This document shows, one piece after another, positions 1 through 9,302 of a stretch of 64,000 bases of DNA. The notes beneath the pieces were generated by a model. It was not told where the DNA came from and made no database searches. It worked only from the letters and a program-made list of their open reading frames with translations. The stretch spans positions 1 to 64,000 of the forward strand of contig NZ_BAGH01000288.1 of the NCBI RefSeq assembly GCF_000308715.1. The letters are read 5' to 3'. The stretch is from Nocardia tenerifensis NBRC 101015 (GTDB lineage: Bacteria > Actinomycetota > Actinomycetes > Mycobacteriales > Mycobacteriaceae). Position 1 is the stretch's first letter, and each line of letters begins with the position of its first letter. The position numbers were made by a program, and so were the translations under genes.

Positions 1-136
1 TCCTGGGCCGCGGTGATCGCCGGTGCGCTACTGGTGATCGGGGCTGTTTCTAGTGGTCTTCCTCGCCTCCCGGATCCGCCGCTATCTGCGCCGCCGCCGA
101 CTGCGCCGGGAGGCCCGCGCCGCCGCGGCGACCTGA
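1..136 (+). pseudogene. C-terminus of a membrane protein, cut by the window edge, with an apparent frameshift
   Basis: Frame 1 from the first base reads as a hydrophobic segment (SWAAVIAGALLVIG). If one G is removed from the GGGG run at about 40-43, the reading continues as LFLVVFLASRIRRYLRRRR and ends at TGA 134-136. A membrane helix followed by an Arg-rich cytoplasmic tail is a normal protein ending, so I read this as the end of an upstream membrane protein. Without the correction, frame 1 runs on into the next gene and frame 2 has stops at 14 and 35. Family not identifiable. The homopolymer position makes a sequencing or assembly error as likely as a real mutation. Confidence 0.45.
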
Positions 137-261
137 GCGCGCCGCGGGTCGCGCCGGCCGCCGTTTCGATCGCGGTCCGGCGAAACCCGCTGCGCGCGAC
201 ATATCCTCACAACGACCACGGGGGATTCCTCCGCATCCGAGGAAAGGTTGGCGGTCCACCA

Positions 262-3200
262 ATGGCAGCACCGGCGACGAAGCTAGTGAAGGACATCGAG
301 CCGTTGTCCGCGCCGCAGCGGCGCCGGGCCCTCGCGACCGTGGCGTTGCGGCTGGCCGGCACCCCGGATCTCCGCGCGCTGCTGGCCGACCTGGCCGGGC
401 GCGGCCGGTACGAACGGATCCTCGCGATGCACCTCGCCGCGATCGCCGCCGACCGGGAACACCTTGTGAGTCAACTGGACTCGCCGGAGCAGGAGTTCGT
501 CTCCCGCGCGGTCGTCGCGCTCGTCCGGACCGGGGTCGAACCTGCGGCGCTGGTCGAACGATTGCCGAGGATGGCGCAGCGGACCCGGCGGGTGCTGTAT
601 CGCGCGATCGGCCGCCGCACCCGCGACGCCGCCCTGGCCGACGCGCTGCTGCCCGAGGTGCGGCGGCTCTTCGGCGAGGCCGAGGCGGCGGGCATCCTGC
701 CCTATTGCTCGCCCTCGCTGGTCGCCGAACACCTGCCGGAGTTCGCGTACACGGTGCCGAACTGGCAGACGTTGAGCCGCAGGCACTCCGAGACGGTGCT
801 CGCCTACCTGACGGCCCGCGCGGACGAGGCGGGCGAGCCCGACTGGCCGGAACTGTGGCCCCGCATCGCCGCCGGAGCGAGCGCGTTCGCGCTCCGCGAG
901 CCGGATCGCCTGCTCGCCCTCGCCACCCAGGCGGTGCGGTTCGTGCAGCTCAACGGTCTCGAGACGGTCGCGGGCGCGCTGGCGCGGCACGACCCGGACG
1001 CCGTCGTCGACCTGATTCTGCATCCGAGCGGCCGCGGCAACTGCCTCGCCGGGCGTGCGGTGTTCGTCGCGCTGCGCGAGCTACCCGACGATCGACTGAC
1101 CGCGGTGTGCGCCGCGTATCCCGGATATCACCGGCGGCGATTCCTGCACGCCCTGCCGCCGAGCCGGCGCACCGAACTGGTGCGGCAGGTGTTCATCCGG
1201 CCCGGCGTCGAGGCCGCTCAGGTCGACCTCGACGCGCTCGACAGCCTCCCGATGCCCGACCGGACGGCGCTGGCGCGCGAATTGCTCTCGCGCCGAGGCG
1301 GTTCCGACGATCGGTCGGCGCGCGAGCGGCTCATCGCCCGGCTCTCCTGGGAGGAGGCCGAATCCGTGCTGCGCGAGAGCATCCGCCGACCGACCGCGGA
1401 CGAGCGGGCCGAGGCGTACCCGCTGCTGGTGACCGCCGCGGTCGGCAGCCGCGATCCCGCCGTGCTCGGCGCGCTGCTCGACTCGCTGCGTCGCCTGCGC
1501 AACGAGCAGGACCCGGTGCGGCGCAATGCTTTACAGGCGATCAATCGGATACCGCCGTCGCTGCTGCGCACCGAACACCTGCCCGCGCTGGAGAGCCTGG
1601 GCACGGACGCGCTCCAGGCCCGCGACCGATCGCCCACGACCACCGGCGCGGTCGGCGCGCTCGCGCGCACGCTGCTGGTGCACGGCGCGCGCGTCGACGA
1701 TGCGGCCTGCGCGGAGTCGGCGCTGCGTTTGATCGAAAACCTTGCGGCGCAATCGGGCTCGGTGCCGCTGTGGGATGTGGATCGTGACCTGCCGCGCGGC
1801 GCGGAGCATCGGCTCTTCGCGGCACTGCGCCGTCGGCTCGACGCCGACGCGGCGCGCGACGAATGGGGCCTCACGCTGGCCTTGGCCACCGGCCTGAACA
1901 AGCGGGCCTGGCGCGTGCCGCCGTTGCAACAGCTGCTCATCCGGGCCTGCGGCGCGCGCAATGACGCCGTGATCCGCGCCGCGGCGGACCTGGCCCTGGC
2001 CAACCCAGCGACCCGCGACGAACACCTCAGCACCCTGCTGAACCGGGACCGCTCGCTCATCTCGCTGCCACGGGTGCAGCGCCTGATCGCCACGCGCCGA
2101 ACGGATCTGCTCGACACGGTGCTCAACGGCGCGACGCCCGGCCGCTTCATTGCCCCGAAAGTGCGTCTGGTACCGGACTTTTCGGCGGGCTTCGACGGGT
2201 GGACGCCGCGCCAGATCGAGCTCTACGCCCGCGCGCTCACCGCGATGGTGCGGGCGAAGGAGTCCTCGCCGTGGGAGAAGACCTGGGCGATCCACCGGCT
2301 GGGCCGACTACCCGGCAGTTTCGCGCGCCTCGTCGGCTACACCGATCACCCCGAGCTCAGGGTGGCCGAGGCGGCGCTCACCGCACTCGGCCGCAGCGCG
2401 GACGCCGAGGCCGCGATCGGCGTGCTCGCCCGGCACGTCGACACCGATCGCGCGCGAGTCGCGGTGAGCGGCATGGCGTCTCGCGCCAGGAGCATCGCCC
2501 CGGATCGGCTCGCGGGCGCGCTCACCCCGCTGCTGGATTCGCCGAAGATCACCTCGTTGAAGGAGGGCGTGCGCCTGCTCGCGGCGCTGCGCGTGCCAGA
2601 GGCGATGGCGACGATCCAGGCCATCTGGGACCGGCCGAGTCAGCATCGCGACGTGCGACGCGCGGTGGTTTTCGCGTGCCGGTGGCTGCTCGACCACGAC
2701 GAGGCCTGGAAGATCCTGGCCGAGGCCGTCACCGACCCCGCGGTCGCAGACGAGGTGCTGAGCCTCGCGCCCGCGCTGCTGCCGATTCCGCAGCGCCACC
2801 GGATGGCCGCGCTCGTGCGCGAGATGGCCGGCGGCGCCGACGTCCAGCTCGCCACCGAGGCGATGCGGGTGCTCGCCGCGTGGCAGCGCTGGGCGCCCGC
2901 CGACACCGGGGACATGCTGGTGCGCAGGCTGGCCGATCTCGGCGAGGCCGGGCTGTGGCGACAGGTCGCGCGGGTGCTGGTCGGCAGCGGGTTCCGGGCC
3001 GAGGTGCCGTCGGCGGTGGATCGCCTGCTCGCGGCCGAGGACGTGGTCATCCCGGGCCGCGACCTGCCTGCCCGCCAACGACTCTCGACCCTCCTCGGTC
3101 ACCTTTGCGCGGCGGCCGGGCAGTCGGACGAGGCGCGCGCGACCGCGGTCGTCGTCGCCGAGCGACTGGCGGGCGAGACCCAGTGGCGGCGGTTCGCGAT

Positions 3201-3555
3201 CGATTTGCTGCTCACCCAGATCCGTTGGGCCGACCCGGGATCCAGCGTGCGCGCGATCCAGCAGGCGTGCGGGCTCGCGCGGGGTGCGCTGGTCGTCTAC
3301 CCCGCCGAGCAGCTGCGGACGCAACTGGCGCGGACCGGGCAGATGGTGGAGGCCGCGGCCATGACGACGGTGGCCCGCGAGCTGTCCACGGACGTCGACA
3401 GCGCCACGGCGCTGGCCGCGCTGGCGCTGATCGCACAGTGCGGCAATCACTGCGGGTGGACGGCGACCTGGGTGGAGCTACTCGCCCGAATGCGGACGCA
3501 CGGGCAGAGCAACGTCAGAGTGGCGGCGCACGAGATCTTCACCGTCGCGGAATGA
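262..3555 (+). CDS. Large alpha-helical (HEAT-like) repeat protein of unknown function
   Basis: The product is about 1097 residues, cytoplasmic in appearance, with no signal peptide or membrane segment. It is built almost entirely of amphipathic helices rich in Ala, Leu, Arg and Asp, with recurring pairs such as LAALRVPEAMATIQAIW and VLARHVDTDRARVAVSG that resemble HEAT or armadillo-type solenoids. The frame is open back to base 13, but those residues are Pro/Arg-rich and overlap the end of the previous gene. I chose ATG 262 because the protein-like sequence starts there (MAAPATKLVKDIEPL) and a GAGGAAAGG stretch lies about 15 bases upstream. No catalytic motif is visible. Such solenoids usually act as protein-binding scaffolds; here that is only an inference. 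A hairpin terminator follows the stop. Confidence 0.75.
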   Translation: MAAPATKLVKDIEPLSAPQRRRALATVALRLAGTPDLRALLADLAGRGRYERILAMHLAAIAADREHLVSQLDSPEQEFVSRAVVALVRTGVEPAALVERLPRMAQRTRRVLYRAIGRRTRDAALADALLPEVRRLFGEAEAAGILPYCSPSLVAEHLPEFAYTVPNWQTLSRRHSETVLAYLTARADEAGEPDWPELWPRIAAGASAFALREPDRLLALATQAVRFVQLNGLETVAGALARHDPDAVVDLILHPSGRGNCLAGRAVFVALRELPDDRLTAVCAAYPGYHRRRFLHALPPSRRTELVRQVFIRPGVEAAQVDLDALDSLPMPDRTALARELLSRRGGSDDRSARERLIARLSWEEAESVLRESIRRPTADERAEAYPLLVTAAVGSRDPAVLGALLDSLRRLRNEQDPVRRNALQAINRIPPSLLRTEHLPALESLGTDALQARDRSPTTTGAVGALARTLLVHGARVDDAACAESALRLIENLAAQSGSVPLWDVDRDLPRGAEHRLFAALRRRLDADAARDEWGLTLALATGLNKRAWRVPPLQQLLIRACGARNDAVIRAAADLALANPATRDEHLSTLLNRDRSLISLPRVQRLIATRRTDLLDTVLNGATPGRFIAPKVRLVPDFSAGFDGWTPRQIELYARALTAMVRAKESSPWEKTWAIHRLGRLPGSFARLVGYTDHPELRVAEAALTALGRSADAEAAIGVLARHVDTDRARVAVSGMASRARSIAPDRLAGALTPLLDSPKITSLKEGVRLLAALRVPEAMATIQAIWDRPSQHRDVRRAVVFACRWLLDHDEAWKILAEAVTDPAVADEVLSLAPALLPIPQRHRMAALVREMAGGADVQLATEAMRVLAAWQRWAPADTGDMLVRRLADLGEAGLWRQVARVLVGSGFRAEVPSAVDRLLAAEDVVIPGRDLPARQRLSTLLGHLCAAAGQSDEARATAVVVAERLAGETQWRRFAIDLLLTQIRWADPGSSVRAIQQACGLARGALVVYPAEQLRTQLARTGQMVEAAAMTTVARELSTDVDSATALAALALIAQCGNHCGWTATWVELLARMRTHGQSNVRVAAHEIFTVAE

Positions 3556-3574
3556 GCACGGAGAGATCTCAGCG

Positions 3575-3607
3575 GGCGTGCCGCGCCAGTCGACCACGCG
3601 GCACGCC
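3575..3607 (+). terminator. Hairpin terminator after the helical-repeat gene
   Basis: A perfect 10-bp inverted repeat (GGCGTGCCGC at 3575-3584, GCGGCACGCC at 3598-3607) with a 13-base loop begins 20 bases after the stop at 3555. There is no T-run, as is common for actinobacterial hairpin terminators. Confidence 0.6.
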
Positions 3608-3780
3608 GGGCGGGGCGCCCCATTGCGCCCGCCGTCACTGGGCAGGCGACGTTGACGTCCAGAGGGGTCACTGGTCGGATGACAACCCTGGGACATCGCC
3701 CTATCGAGCGACCGACGCTGTCGCGGCAGTGTCACCATCGCGGTATCGATACTGCGGTGGAATCCGTCGGTCGAGAAAGA

Positions 3781-4224
3781 TCACTGCTCAGGCAATCGGC
3801 GGCGGCCACCGGCCACATCGGTTACCAAATCAGTGTACCCATCGACTAATTCTGCCAGGTGGTACCAGTGTTTATGGGTATTGTCACTGCGCGCGCCGTC
3901 GACATCGATGGCTTGATTCGCGTCCACCCAGCTGCGGGCCATCCGATCGACCACCGCGCCGAGGCTTTCCGTGTGCAGCGAGGCGCCGTTGCGGTGCTGC
4001 GGAATCTCCTTGCCGATCCAATCGTTGATATCGTCCACGAGTTCGGCTCGGCGACAGTCGATCTCGACGAGCAGCGCGGTATCTCGCACCTGCCGTCGGC
4101 GCGCATGCAACTCCGCGAGCGCATGCGCCGAACGCAACATTTCCCGATCTAGAAAACGACGCCCCTGAAAGGCGCACAATAATTGCGGAGCTGTCGGCAA
4201 GATCCCCACCGTGGGCGCACTCAT
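3781..4224 (-). CDS. DUF4254 domain protein (paralogue 1)
   Basis: The product is 147 residues and covers the whole DUF4254 pattern: an N-terminal LLCAFQGRRF segment, an LAELHARR helix, IDCRRAELVDDINDWIG, a central LHTESLGAVVDRMARSWVDA, and a C-terminal HLAELVDGYTDLVTDVAGG ending in RRRLPEQ. It is all helical and has no known reaction. I chose ATG 4224 because homology-like sequence starts at MSAPTVG and a GGGGG stretch lies about 12 bases upstream; an upstream ATG at 4305 would add an unlike 27-residue tail. A second member of the family is encoded at 9813-10265. The two differ clearly in sequence, so they are paralogues or separate acquisitions rather than a recent duplication. Confidence 0.75.
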   Translation of the reverse strand: MSAPTVGILPTAPQLLCAFQGRRFLDREMLRSAHALAELHARRRQVRDTALLVEIDCRRAELVDDINDWIGKEIPQHRNGASLHTESLGAVVDRMARSWVDANQAIDVDGARSDNTHKHWYHLAELVDGYTDLVTDVAGGRRRLPEQ

Positions 4225-4692
4225 CACTGCCGCACCCCCAGCACGCCCGACACCAACACGCTTTGTACCAACATAATTGGCTCTCGATTCGGTTATCCCG
4301 GTCATCGGATCGGTTGTTCACAACTAGGCTAGCTGGATCATGCTCGTACAGGTGCAAGAACGCAAGAGTGCGTCCGCAATGGTGCGGAAGCTGTGCTCTT
4401 CCACTCTTCGGCCCCGACAGACGGCCAGCCGCAACAGGTCTCACGTCCACGAACGTCGGGTTTCCACCCTGCCTGCCCGGGACGCCTACCGCCGCGATGG
4501 ACAACCGGACGGTCTGTGTCATGGCGTGTTGACAGCCAACCAATGGCCACCCACCTGCCGCACAGAGAAGACGACTCCGAATCGGCTGAGCGGACTGGAC
4601 CGGACCCTCCAGTCCGTCAACGGGCATAACGATATTCGGTGCCACCAGCAAATGACGAAGGGACGCCGAGAAACGCTGTAGCGATTATTCGC
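4225..4692. other. Intergenic stretch without a recognisable gene
   Basis: Several short open frames occur on both strands, but none has a ribosome-binding site together with protein-like composition. Base composition is visibly less GC-rich than the flanks. It lies between a DUF4254 gene and a decayed AMP-ligase, so it may be further decay product. I see no repeat or terminator in it. Confidence 0.5.
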
Positions 4693-5058
4693 TCAGTTCG
4701 CGAGGCTTATGTTTCGCCCGCAGAGTCGATAGATGTACACCCGTCTTCTCGACCCACCACCCCGATAACCCTCCGGCGCGTAAGCCTCGCCTATCTCCGC
4801 GCGAACCCAGGCGGTCACCTCGTCGACCGAAAGACTCTGGGACGGCGTGAAAACTCCGCCCGTGCTTCCGCGGATGCTCACCCGCACGCCGGGCACCGGG
4901 CGGCCGACGGTGTGCAGCAGATCCGGGCGTTGGTGTTCGGGTGGCGAGAGCACGGCGATCTGGCCGATCTCGTAGGTTCCGTAGCCGGCCATGATGATCG
5001 GCCCGAATCGCTCGATCGCCTGGACGATCCGTTCCGCTTTGGAACCTCCGGGGGTGCC
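4693..5058 (-). pseudogene. Decayed fragment of an AMP-binding acyl-CoA ligase (FadD-like)
   Basis: Read on the minus strand, the frame contains ERIVQAIERFGPIIMAGYGT, then YEIGQIAVLSPPEHQRPDLL and HTVGRPVPGVRVSIRG. This is the YGxTE core and following A-motif of ANL-superfamily ligases. It then jumps to EVTAWVRAEIGEAYAPEGY, which normally belongs to the C-terminal subdomain some 100 residues later. The P-loop region, most of the hinge and the catalytic Lys are absent, and the C-terminus runs out as unrelated residues. So this is an internally deleted, 5'-truncated remnant rather than a gene. It lies immediately upstream of the XRE regulator on the opposite strand. Confidence 0.7.
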
Positions 5059-5128
5059 GAAGCGGTACGCTTTCGACCTACGCGCTCACGTAGCGAATCC
5101 GCCGGGGGCGGGCCGAAGGGGAGTTGTC

Positions 5129-5989
5129 ATGGCAGGCAAGCGCACCGTTCTCACCGTGCGATTGCGCCGGTTGGCCGCGATGTTGCAGGAGATGCGGGAG
5201 CGCGCGGGCCTGAGCAAGGAAGAGGTGAGCGGGAAGACCGGCATCAACGTCACGACGTTGTACCGGATCGAGACCGCGCAGGCCCGGCCGCAGCGACGCA
5301 CCCTGCAGGCGATGCTCGACCTGTACGGCGTCAGCGAGGAGCAGCGCGAGGACGCGGTGGAGCTGCTGTCGGACGCGCTCAAGCCCGGCATGTCGCGGGC
5401 GTACGAGGGCAGCGTGTCGGAGGTGTACGCGGCCTACATCAACTTCGAGGCCGAGGCGCTGTCCGCCCGGCACTATCAAACATCCACCATCCCGGGTCTG
5501 TTGCAGACGATGGAGTACGCGACCGCGGTGATCGACACGTCGATGCCGAAGGTGGAGGCGGCGATCATGGAGGACCGGGCGCGCGCCAGGATGGACCGGG
5601 CCGCCAACCTCACCAAGGACGACCCGCTCGAGCTGTGGGTGGTGATGGACGAGGCGGCGATCCGGCGCACCGTCGGCGGCCCGGCCGTCATGCACGGCCA
5701 GCTCGACCGCCTGCTCCAGGAAACCAAGCGCAAGAACGTGATTCTACAGATCTTGCCGTTCGACGCGGGCGCCCATCCCGGTATGGCCGGCTCGTTCACC
5801 CTGCTCGACTTCCCCGATCCGGCCGACCCGGAACTGGTGTACGTGGAGGGCATCGCGGGCGACGAGCTGATCGAGGGCCACCACGAGATCCGGCGCTTCG
5901 GCGTGATCTTCGACCAGTTGCGCGCGATGGCGCTGAGCCCGCGCGACTCCGCGGAGATGATCATGGAGGCCGCGGCGAAGCCGGTCTAG
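5129..5989 (+). CDS. XRE-family HTH regulator with DUF5753 (Scr1-like) domain
   Basis: The product is 286 residues. Residues about 10-65 form a lambda-repressor-type helix-turn-helix (LRRLAAMLQEMRERAGLSKE, then VSGKTGINVTTLYRIET). The rest matches DUF5753: YINFEAEALSARHYQTSTIPG, a long helix of ARARMDR type, ELWVVMDEAAIRRTVGG, and a C-terminal half with ILPFDAGAHPGMAGSFTLLD. Such proteins are very common in Streptomyces and Nocardia, often beside a small DUF397 partner; none is visible here. Start ATG 5129 has GAAGGGGA about 7 bases upstream, and the protein-like sequence begins exactly there. The stop overlaps the convergent ABC permease stop by three bases. Confidence 0.88.
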   Translation: MAGKRTVLTVRLRRLAAMLQEMRERAGLSKEEVSGKTGINVTTLYRIETAQARPQRRTLQAMLDLYGVSEEQREDAVELLSDALKPGMSRAYEGSVSEVYAAYINFEAEALSARHYQTSTIPGLLQTMEYATAVIDTSMPKVEAAIMEDRARARMDRAANLTKDDPLELWVVMDEAAIRRTVGGPAVMHGQLDRLLQETKRKNVILQILPFDAGAHPGMAGSFTLLDFPDPADPELVYVEGIAGDELIEGHHEIRRFGVIFDQLRAMALSPRDSAEMIMEAAAKPV

Positions 5990-6816
5990 CGACGACTGGC
6001 CCGCCGGTAGCCGACGGCGGCAGGCACCGCGAACACCACTATCGCGCCGACCGACCAGGCCGCGGTGGCCAGCAGTGGAGCGCGCACCGCGCCGCCGAGC
6101 GAGAGCCCGCGCATCGCGTCGATGGCGTGGGTCATCGGCTGGTGCGCGACGATCGGCTGCGCCCAGCGCGGATACGCGGCCAGCGGAACGAAGCCGGTGC
6201 TGAAGAACATCATGATCGACGAGCCGAGCGAAACAGCCTCCACCAGAGCGGTTTTCGCGCTGTACACCGCGACGGCGGTGACCAGCGTCGCGAACCCGAG
6301 CCCATACAGCAGCGGCACCCCGAACAGCGCGAGACCGGCGAGCACGCCCTGCTCGAACCGGAAGCCGAGCACCACCCCCACCCCGAACAGCACCACGGTG
6401 CACACCAGGATGCGCACCCCCTCGGCCATGATCCGCGAGGTCAGCCCGGACGCGCGGTGCACCGGTAGCACCCACAGTCGCGCGAGCAGCCCCTGATCGC
6501 GCTCGCGCCCGAGCGTGATGGCGCCGGCCAGCGAGCCCGACATCACCCCGACCAGCGCCACCATCGGCACCGAGCCGTACAGCGCGCTCGTCCCGGAGAA
6601 CGTCGAGATCTGCTTGCCCAGCACGGTATTCAGCACGATGAGCAGCAGCGCCGGGAACACCAGCGACTGCACCATCGTCAACGGGTCACGGCACCAACGC
6701 AGCAGCAGCCGCCGGGTCTGAATGACGGTCTGCGGCACCAGCAGCCGCAAGGTCTCGGTCCGGCCGGGCACCAGGGGCAGATCCGCGGCCGCGAGCTGTT
6801 CGCCCGTCCCGATCAC
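5986..6816 (-). CDS. ABC-2 type transporter permease (DrrB/DrrC-like), second subunit
   Basis: The product is 276 residues with six predicted membrane segments, preceded by a hydrophilic N-terminus (TETLRLLVPQTVIQTRRLLL). The sequence RDPLTMVQSLVFPALLLIVL starts the first helix, and the later helices follow ABC2_membrane spacing. It is the kind of subunit that, with a DrrA-like ATPase, exports lipophilic drugs or lipids. The GTG start at 6816 overlaps the stop of the upstream permease gene by four bases (GTGA), so the two are translationally coupled. No ABC ATPase gene is adjacent; the pair is orphaned in this window, so substrate and direction cannot be assigned. Confidence 0.82.
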   Translation of the reverse strand: MIGTGEQLAAADLPLVPGRTETLRLLVPQTVIQTRRLLLRWCRDPLTMVQSLVFPALLLIVLNTVLGKQISTFSGTSALYGSVPMVALVGVMSGSLAGAITLGRERDQGLLARLWVLPVHRASGLTSRIMAEGVRILVCTVVLFGVGVVLGFRFEQGVLAGLALFGVPLLYGLGFATLVTAVAVYSAKTALVEAVSLGSSIMMFFSTGFVPLAAYPRWAQPIVAHQPMTHAIDAMRGLSLGGAVRAPLLATAAWSVGAIVVFAVPAAVGYRRASRR

Positions 6817-7628
6817 GCCGACCTCCGCACCGCGACCACCGCGCCCAGCGCCCCGAACACGACGAGCATCCCTGTCGCCCAAGCCAATCCGGGGCCGAGT
6901 ACCGGCCAGCCGACCACCCCCGCATTGCCGCTCGGATCCCCGGCCAGCGCACGCATCCCGTACACGAACTGCGACACCGGCTGATTGCGCGCGAAAACCT
7001 GCAACCAGGAAGGGAATTGGCGCGCCGGGGCGAGCCCGGTGGACACCAAACCGAGGATGAGCTGCGGAAAGATGAGCGCCTGGGTGATCGCCTCCGGACT
7101 CTTGGCGAGGCTGCCGACGAGATCGGCCCCCAGGCACAGCCCCAGCGCCACCAGCAGCGCGAATCCGATGAAACCCGCTGTCTCCCACCAGCTTCCGTAG
7201 AACTCCACGCCGATCACCCGCCCGCACAGCACGGCCACCGCCAGCGAGACCGCCGCGCGATACATAGCGGCGGTGATTCGCGCGGCCAGCGGCGCCGCGG
7301 CGGGCATCGGCATCGAGCCGAATCGGACGGTGAGCCCGTCCTTGGCGTCGCTTGCCGCGCGGAACGCCGCCGAGGTCGCGCAGAACGCCACCGCCTGCAT
7401 CACGATCATCGGCATGAGGAACTGCGCGTAGCTGCTCAGTCCGTGCCCGTACACGCTCATGACCAGGTTCAACGGCACATAGAACCCGAGGGTGAACACG
7501 GTCGGCGCGACGACGGCGGTCACCAGCTCCCCATTGCGCCACGAGGGCCGGATCAGCCGGCAGGTCAGCACCCACCACTGAGCGACCGCGCCGATCCGCG
7601 GTCGCGACGGCACCGTCAGCAGGCTCAT
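6813..7628 (-). CDS. ABC-2 type transporter permease (DrrB/DrrC-like), first subunit
   Basis: The product is 271 residues with six hydrophobic segments and the DrrC-like pattern RLIRPSWRNGELVTAVVAPT before the first helix, and GLAPARQFPSWLQVFARNQP in the loop before the last two, typical of the family. I chose ATG 7628 because GGGAG lies about 7 bases upstream; an upstream ATG at 7724 would add 32 unlike residues. The gene precedes and is coupled to the second permease. Together they would form the membrane channel of an exporter whose ATPase must be encoded elsewhere or has been lost. Confidence 0.82.
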   Translation of the reverse strand: MSLLTVPSRPRIGAVAQWWVLTCRLIRPSWRNGELVTAVVAPTVFTLGFYVPLNLVMSVYGHGLSSYAQFLMPMIVMQAVAFCATSAAFRAASDAKDGLTVRFGSMPMPAAAPLAARITAAMYRAAVSLAVAVLCGRVIGVEFYGSWWETAGFIGFALLVALGLCLGADLVGSLAKSPEAITQALIFPQLILGLVSTGLAPARQFPSWLQVFARNQPVSQFVYGMRALAGDPSGNAGVVGWPVLGPGLAWATGMLVVFGALGAVVAVRRSA

Positions 7629-7838
7629 CCGCACGCTCCCATCCTGCGGAGCGCCGTGCCGGATCGCCGGTAACCCGCACCCGCCCGCATGTCGCGGTCG
7701 TCCTGAGAGATACCGGGACAGCACGCGTTCCGGTTCATCACGGAGGTCGTTTCGCGCCGAAAGTGAAGAACCGTCGACTACTTTCGAGTGATTCGGGGTA
7801 TCTCAACCATCTGGTGCGAAACATTCGGGAGGGATCGC

Positions 7839-9221
7839 ATGGCCGAGGTCATCACACAGGGGGGCGCGGAGCCGGAGCTGAAGCGGGTGATGGGTCCGTG
7901 GTTGCTGTTGCTGTTCATCGTCGGCGACATCCTCGGCTCCTCGGTCTACGCGCTGACAGGCAAGGTGGCCAACGAGGTCGGCGGCGCGGTGTGGGTGCCG
8001 TTCGTGGTGTCGTTCCTGGTCGCGCTGGTCACCGCGATGAGCTACCTGGAGCTGGTCACCAAGTACCCGAACGCCGCGGGCGCGGCCCTCTATACGCACA
8101 AGGCCTTCGGCCTCCAGTTCTTCACGTTCATGGTCGCGTTCGCGGTGATGTGCTCCGGGATCACCTCGGCCTCCACCGCGTCGCGCGCCTTCGCGGCCAA
8201 CTTCGCCGAGGCCTTCGACCTCGACATCGGCACAGGCCTCGTGGTCACGGTGATCGCGCTGGCGTTCATGACGGTGGTCGCGCTGATCAACCTGCGCGGG
8301 GTGAGCGAGGGCGTGAAACTCAACGTGGTGCTCACCTGCATCGAGCTGACCGGTCTGCTGATCGTCATCGGCATCGGCTGCTGGGCGCTCGGCGCGGGCG
8401 ACGGCGATTTCAGCCGCGTCACCGAGTTCGACACCGGCGACCGCACCGCCGTCGGCGGCGTCATCGCCGCCACCACGCTGGCCTTCTACGCGATGGTCGG
8501 CTTCGAGGACTCGGTCAACATGGCCGAGGAGTGCAAGGAGCCGACCCGGATCTTCCCGAAGGTGCTGCTGGCCGGGCTCACCATCACCGCGGTCATCTAC
8601 GTGCTGGTGTCGATCACCTCGGTCGCGCTGGTGCCGGTTCCGCAGCTCGGACAGGGCGATACACCGCTGCTGCAGGTCGTGCGCGTCGGCTGGCCCGCAT
8701 TCCCGACGCACGTCTTCGCCTACATCAGCATGATCGCCGTCGCCAACACCGCGCTCATCAACATGCTGATGGCCAGCCGGTTGCTGTACGGCATGGCCAA
8801 GCAAGGGGTCTTGCCACGGGCGCTCGGGCGCGTGCACTCCGGCCGGCGCACGCCCTATATCGCGATCCTGTTCACCACGCTGCTCGCGCTGTGCCTGATC
8901 GCCTTCGTCAGCGCCGTGCCCGAACTCGGCGGCACCACCGCGCTGCTGCTGCTCGCGGTGTTCACCGTCGTCAACGTCGCGGTGCTGGTGCTGCGCCGAG
9001 ATCGCGTGGCGCACGAGCATTTCCGCACGCCGACGGCCCTGCCGGTGATCGGCGCGCTGACGTGCGGGTTCCTCGTGACGCCGTGGACCGACCGCAACCC
9101 GCAGCAGTACACGATCGCGGGTGTCCTGCTCGCCATCGGCGTCGTGCTGTGGGGCGTGAATCACCTGGCCATCCGGTATCTGCACGCCGAGCCCGCAGCC
9201 GCGGAGCCACCCGCCGAATAG
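7839..9221 (+). CDS. APC-family amino acid permease
   Basis: The product is 460 residues with about 12 membrane helices. The first helix carries GDILGSSVYALTG, corresponding to the GxG substrate-contact segment of APC transporters, and FYAMVGFEDSVNMAEECKEP is the signature loop after helix 6. Members move amino acids or polyamines across the cytoplasmic membrane, usually with protons; the substrate here is not predictable. ATG 7839 has an excellent ribosome-binding site (CGGGAGGG) 6 bases upstream, so I prefer it to the upstream ATG at 7788. It stands alone on its strand. Confidence 0.9.
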   Translation: MAEVITQGGAEPELKRVMGPWLLLLFIVGDILGSSVYALTGKVANEVGGAVWVPFVVSFLVALVTAMSYLELVTKYPNAAGAALYTHKAFGLQFFTFMVAFAVMCSGITSASTASRAFAANFAEAFDLDIGTGLVVTVIALAFMTVVALINLRGVSEGVKLNVVLTCIELTGLLIVIGIGCWALGAGDGDFSRVTEFDTGDRTAVGGVIAATTLAFYAMVGFEDSVNMAEECKEPTRIFPKVLLAGLTITAVIYVLVSITSVALVPVPQLGQGDTPLLQVVRVGWPAFPTHVFAYISMIAVANTALINMLMASRLLYGMAKQGVLPRALGRVHSGRRTPYIAILFTTLLALCLIAFVSAVPELGGTTALLLLAVFTVVNVAVLVLRRDRVAHEHFRTPTALPVIGALTCGFLVTPWTDRNPQQYTIAGVLLAIGVVLWGVNHLAIRYLHAEPAAAEPPAE

Positions 9222-9302
9222 TGGATCTTGTTGTCCGGCAGTGCAGCAACTCACGCCGGAATCGTCCCCATCGGTAGGTGACTACCCGCGAGCCGGTGAG
9301 TA

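Noticed and set aside
2199-4028. Long frames overlapping the helical-repeat gene on both strands
   Set aside because: They are Arg/Pro/Gly-rich products of high-GC antisense or alternative frames without family resemblance.
7017-7673. Plus-strand frame across the permease genes
   Set aside because: The translation is His/Arg/Gln-rich and is the complement of membrane-helix codons.
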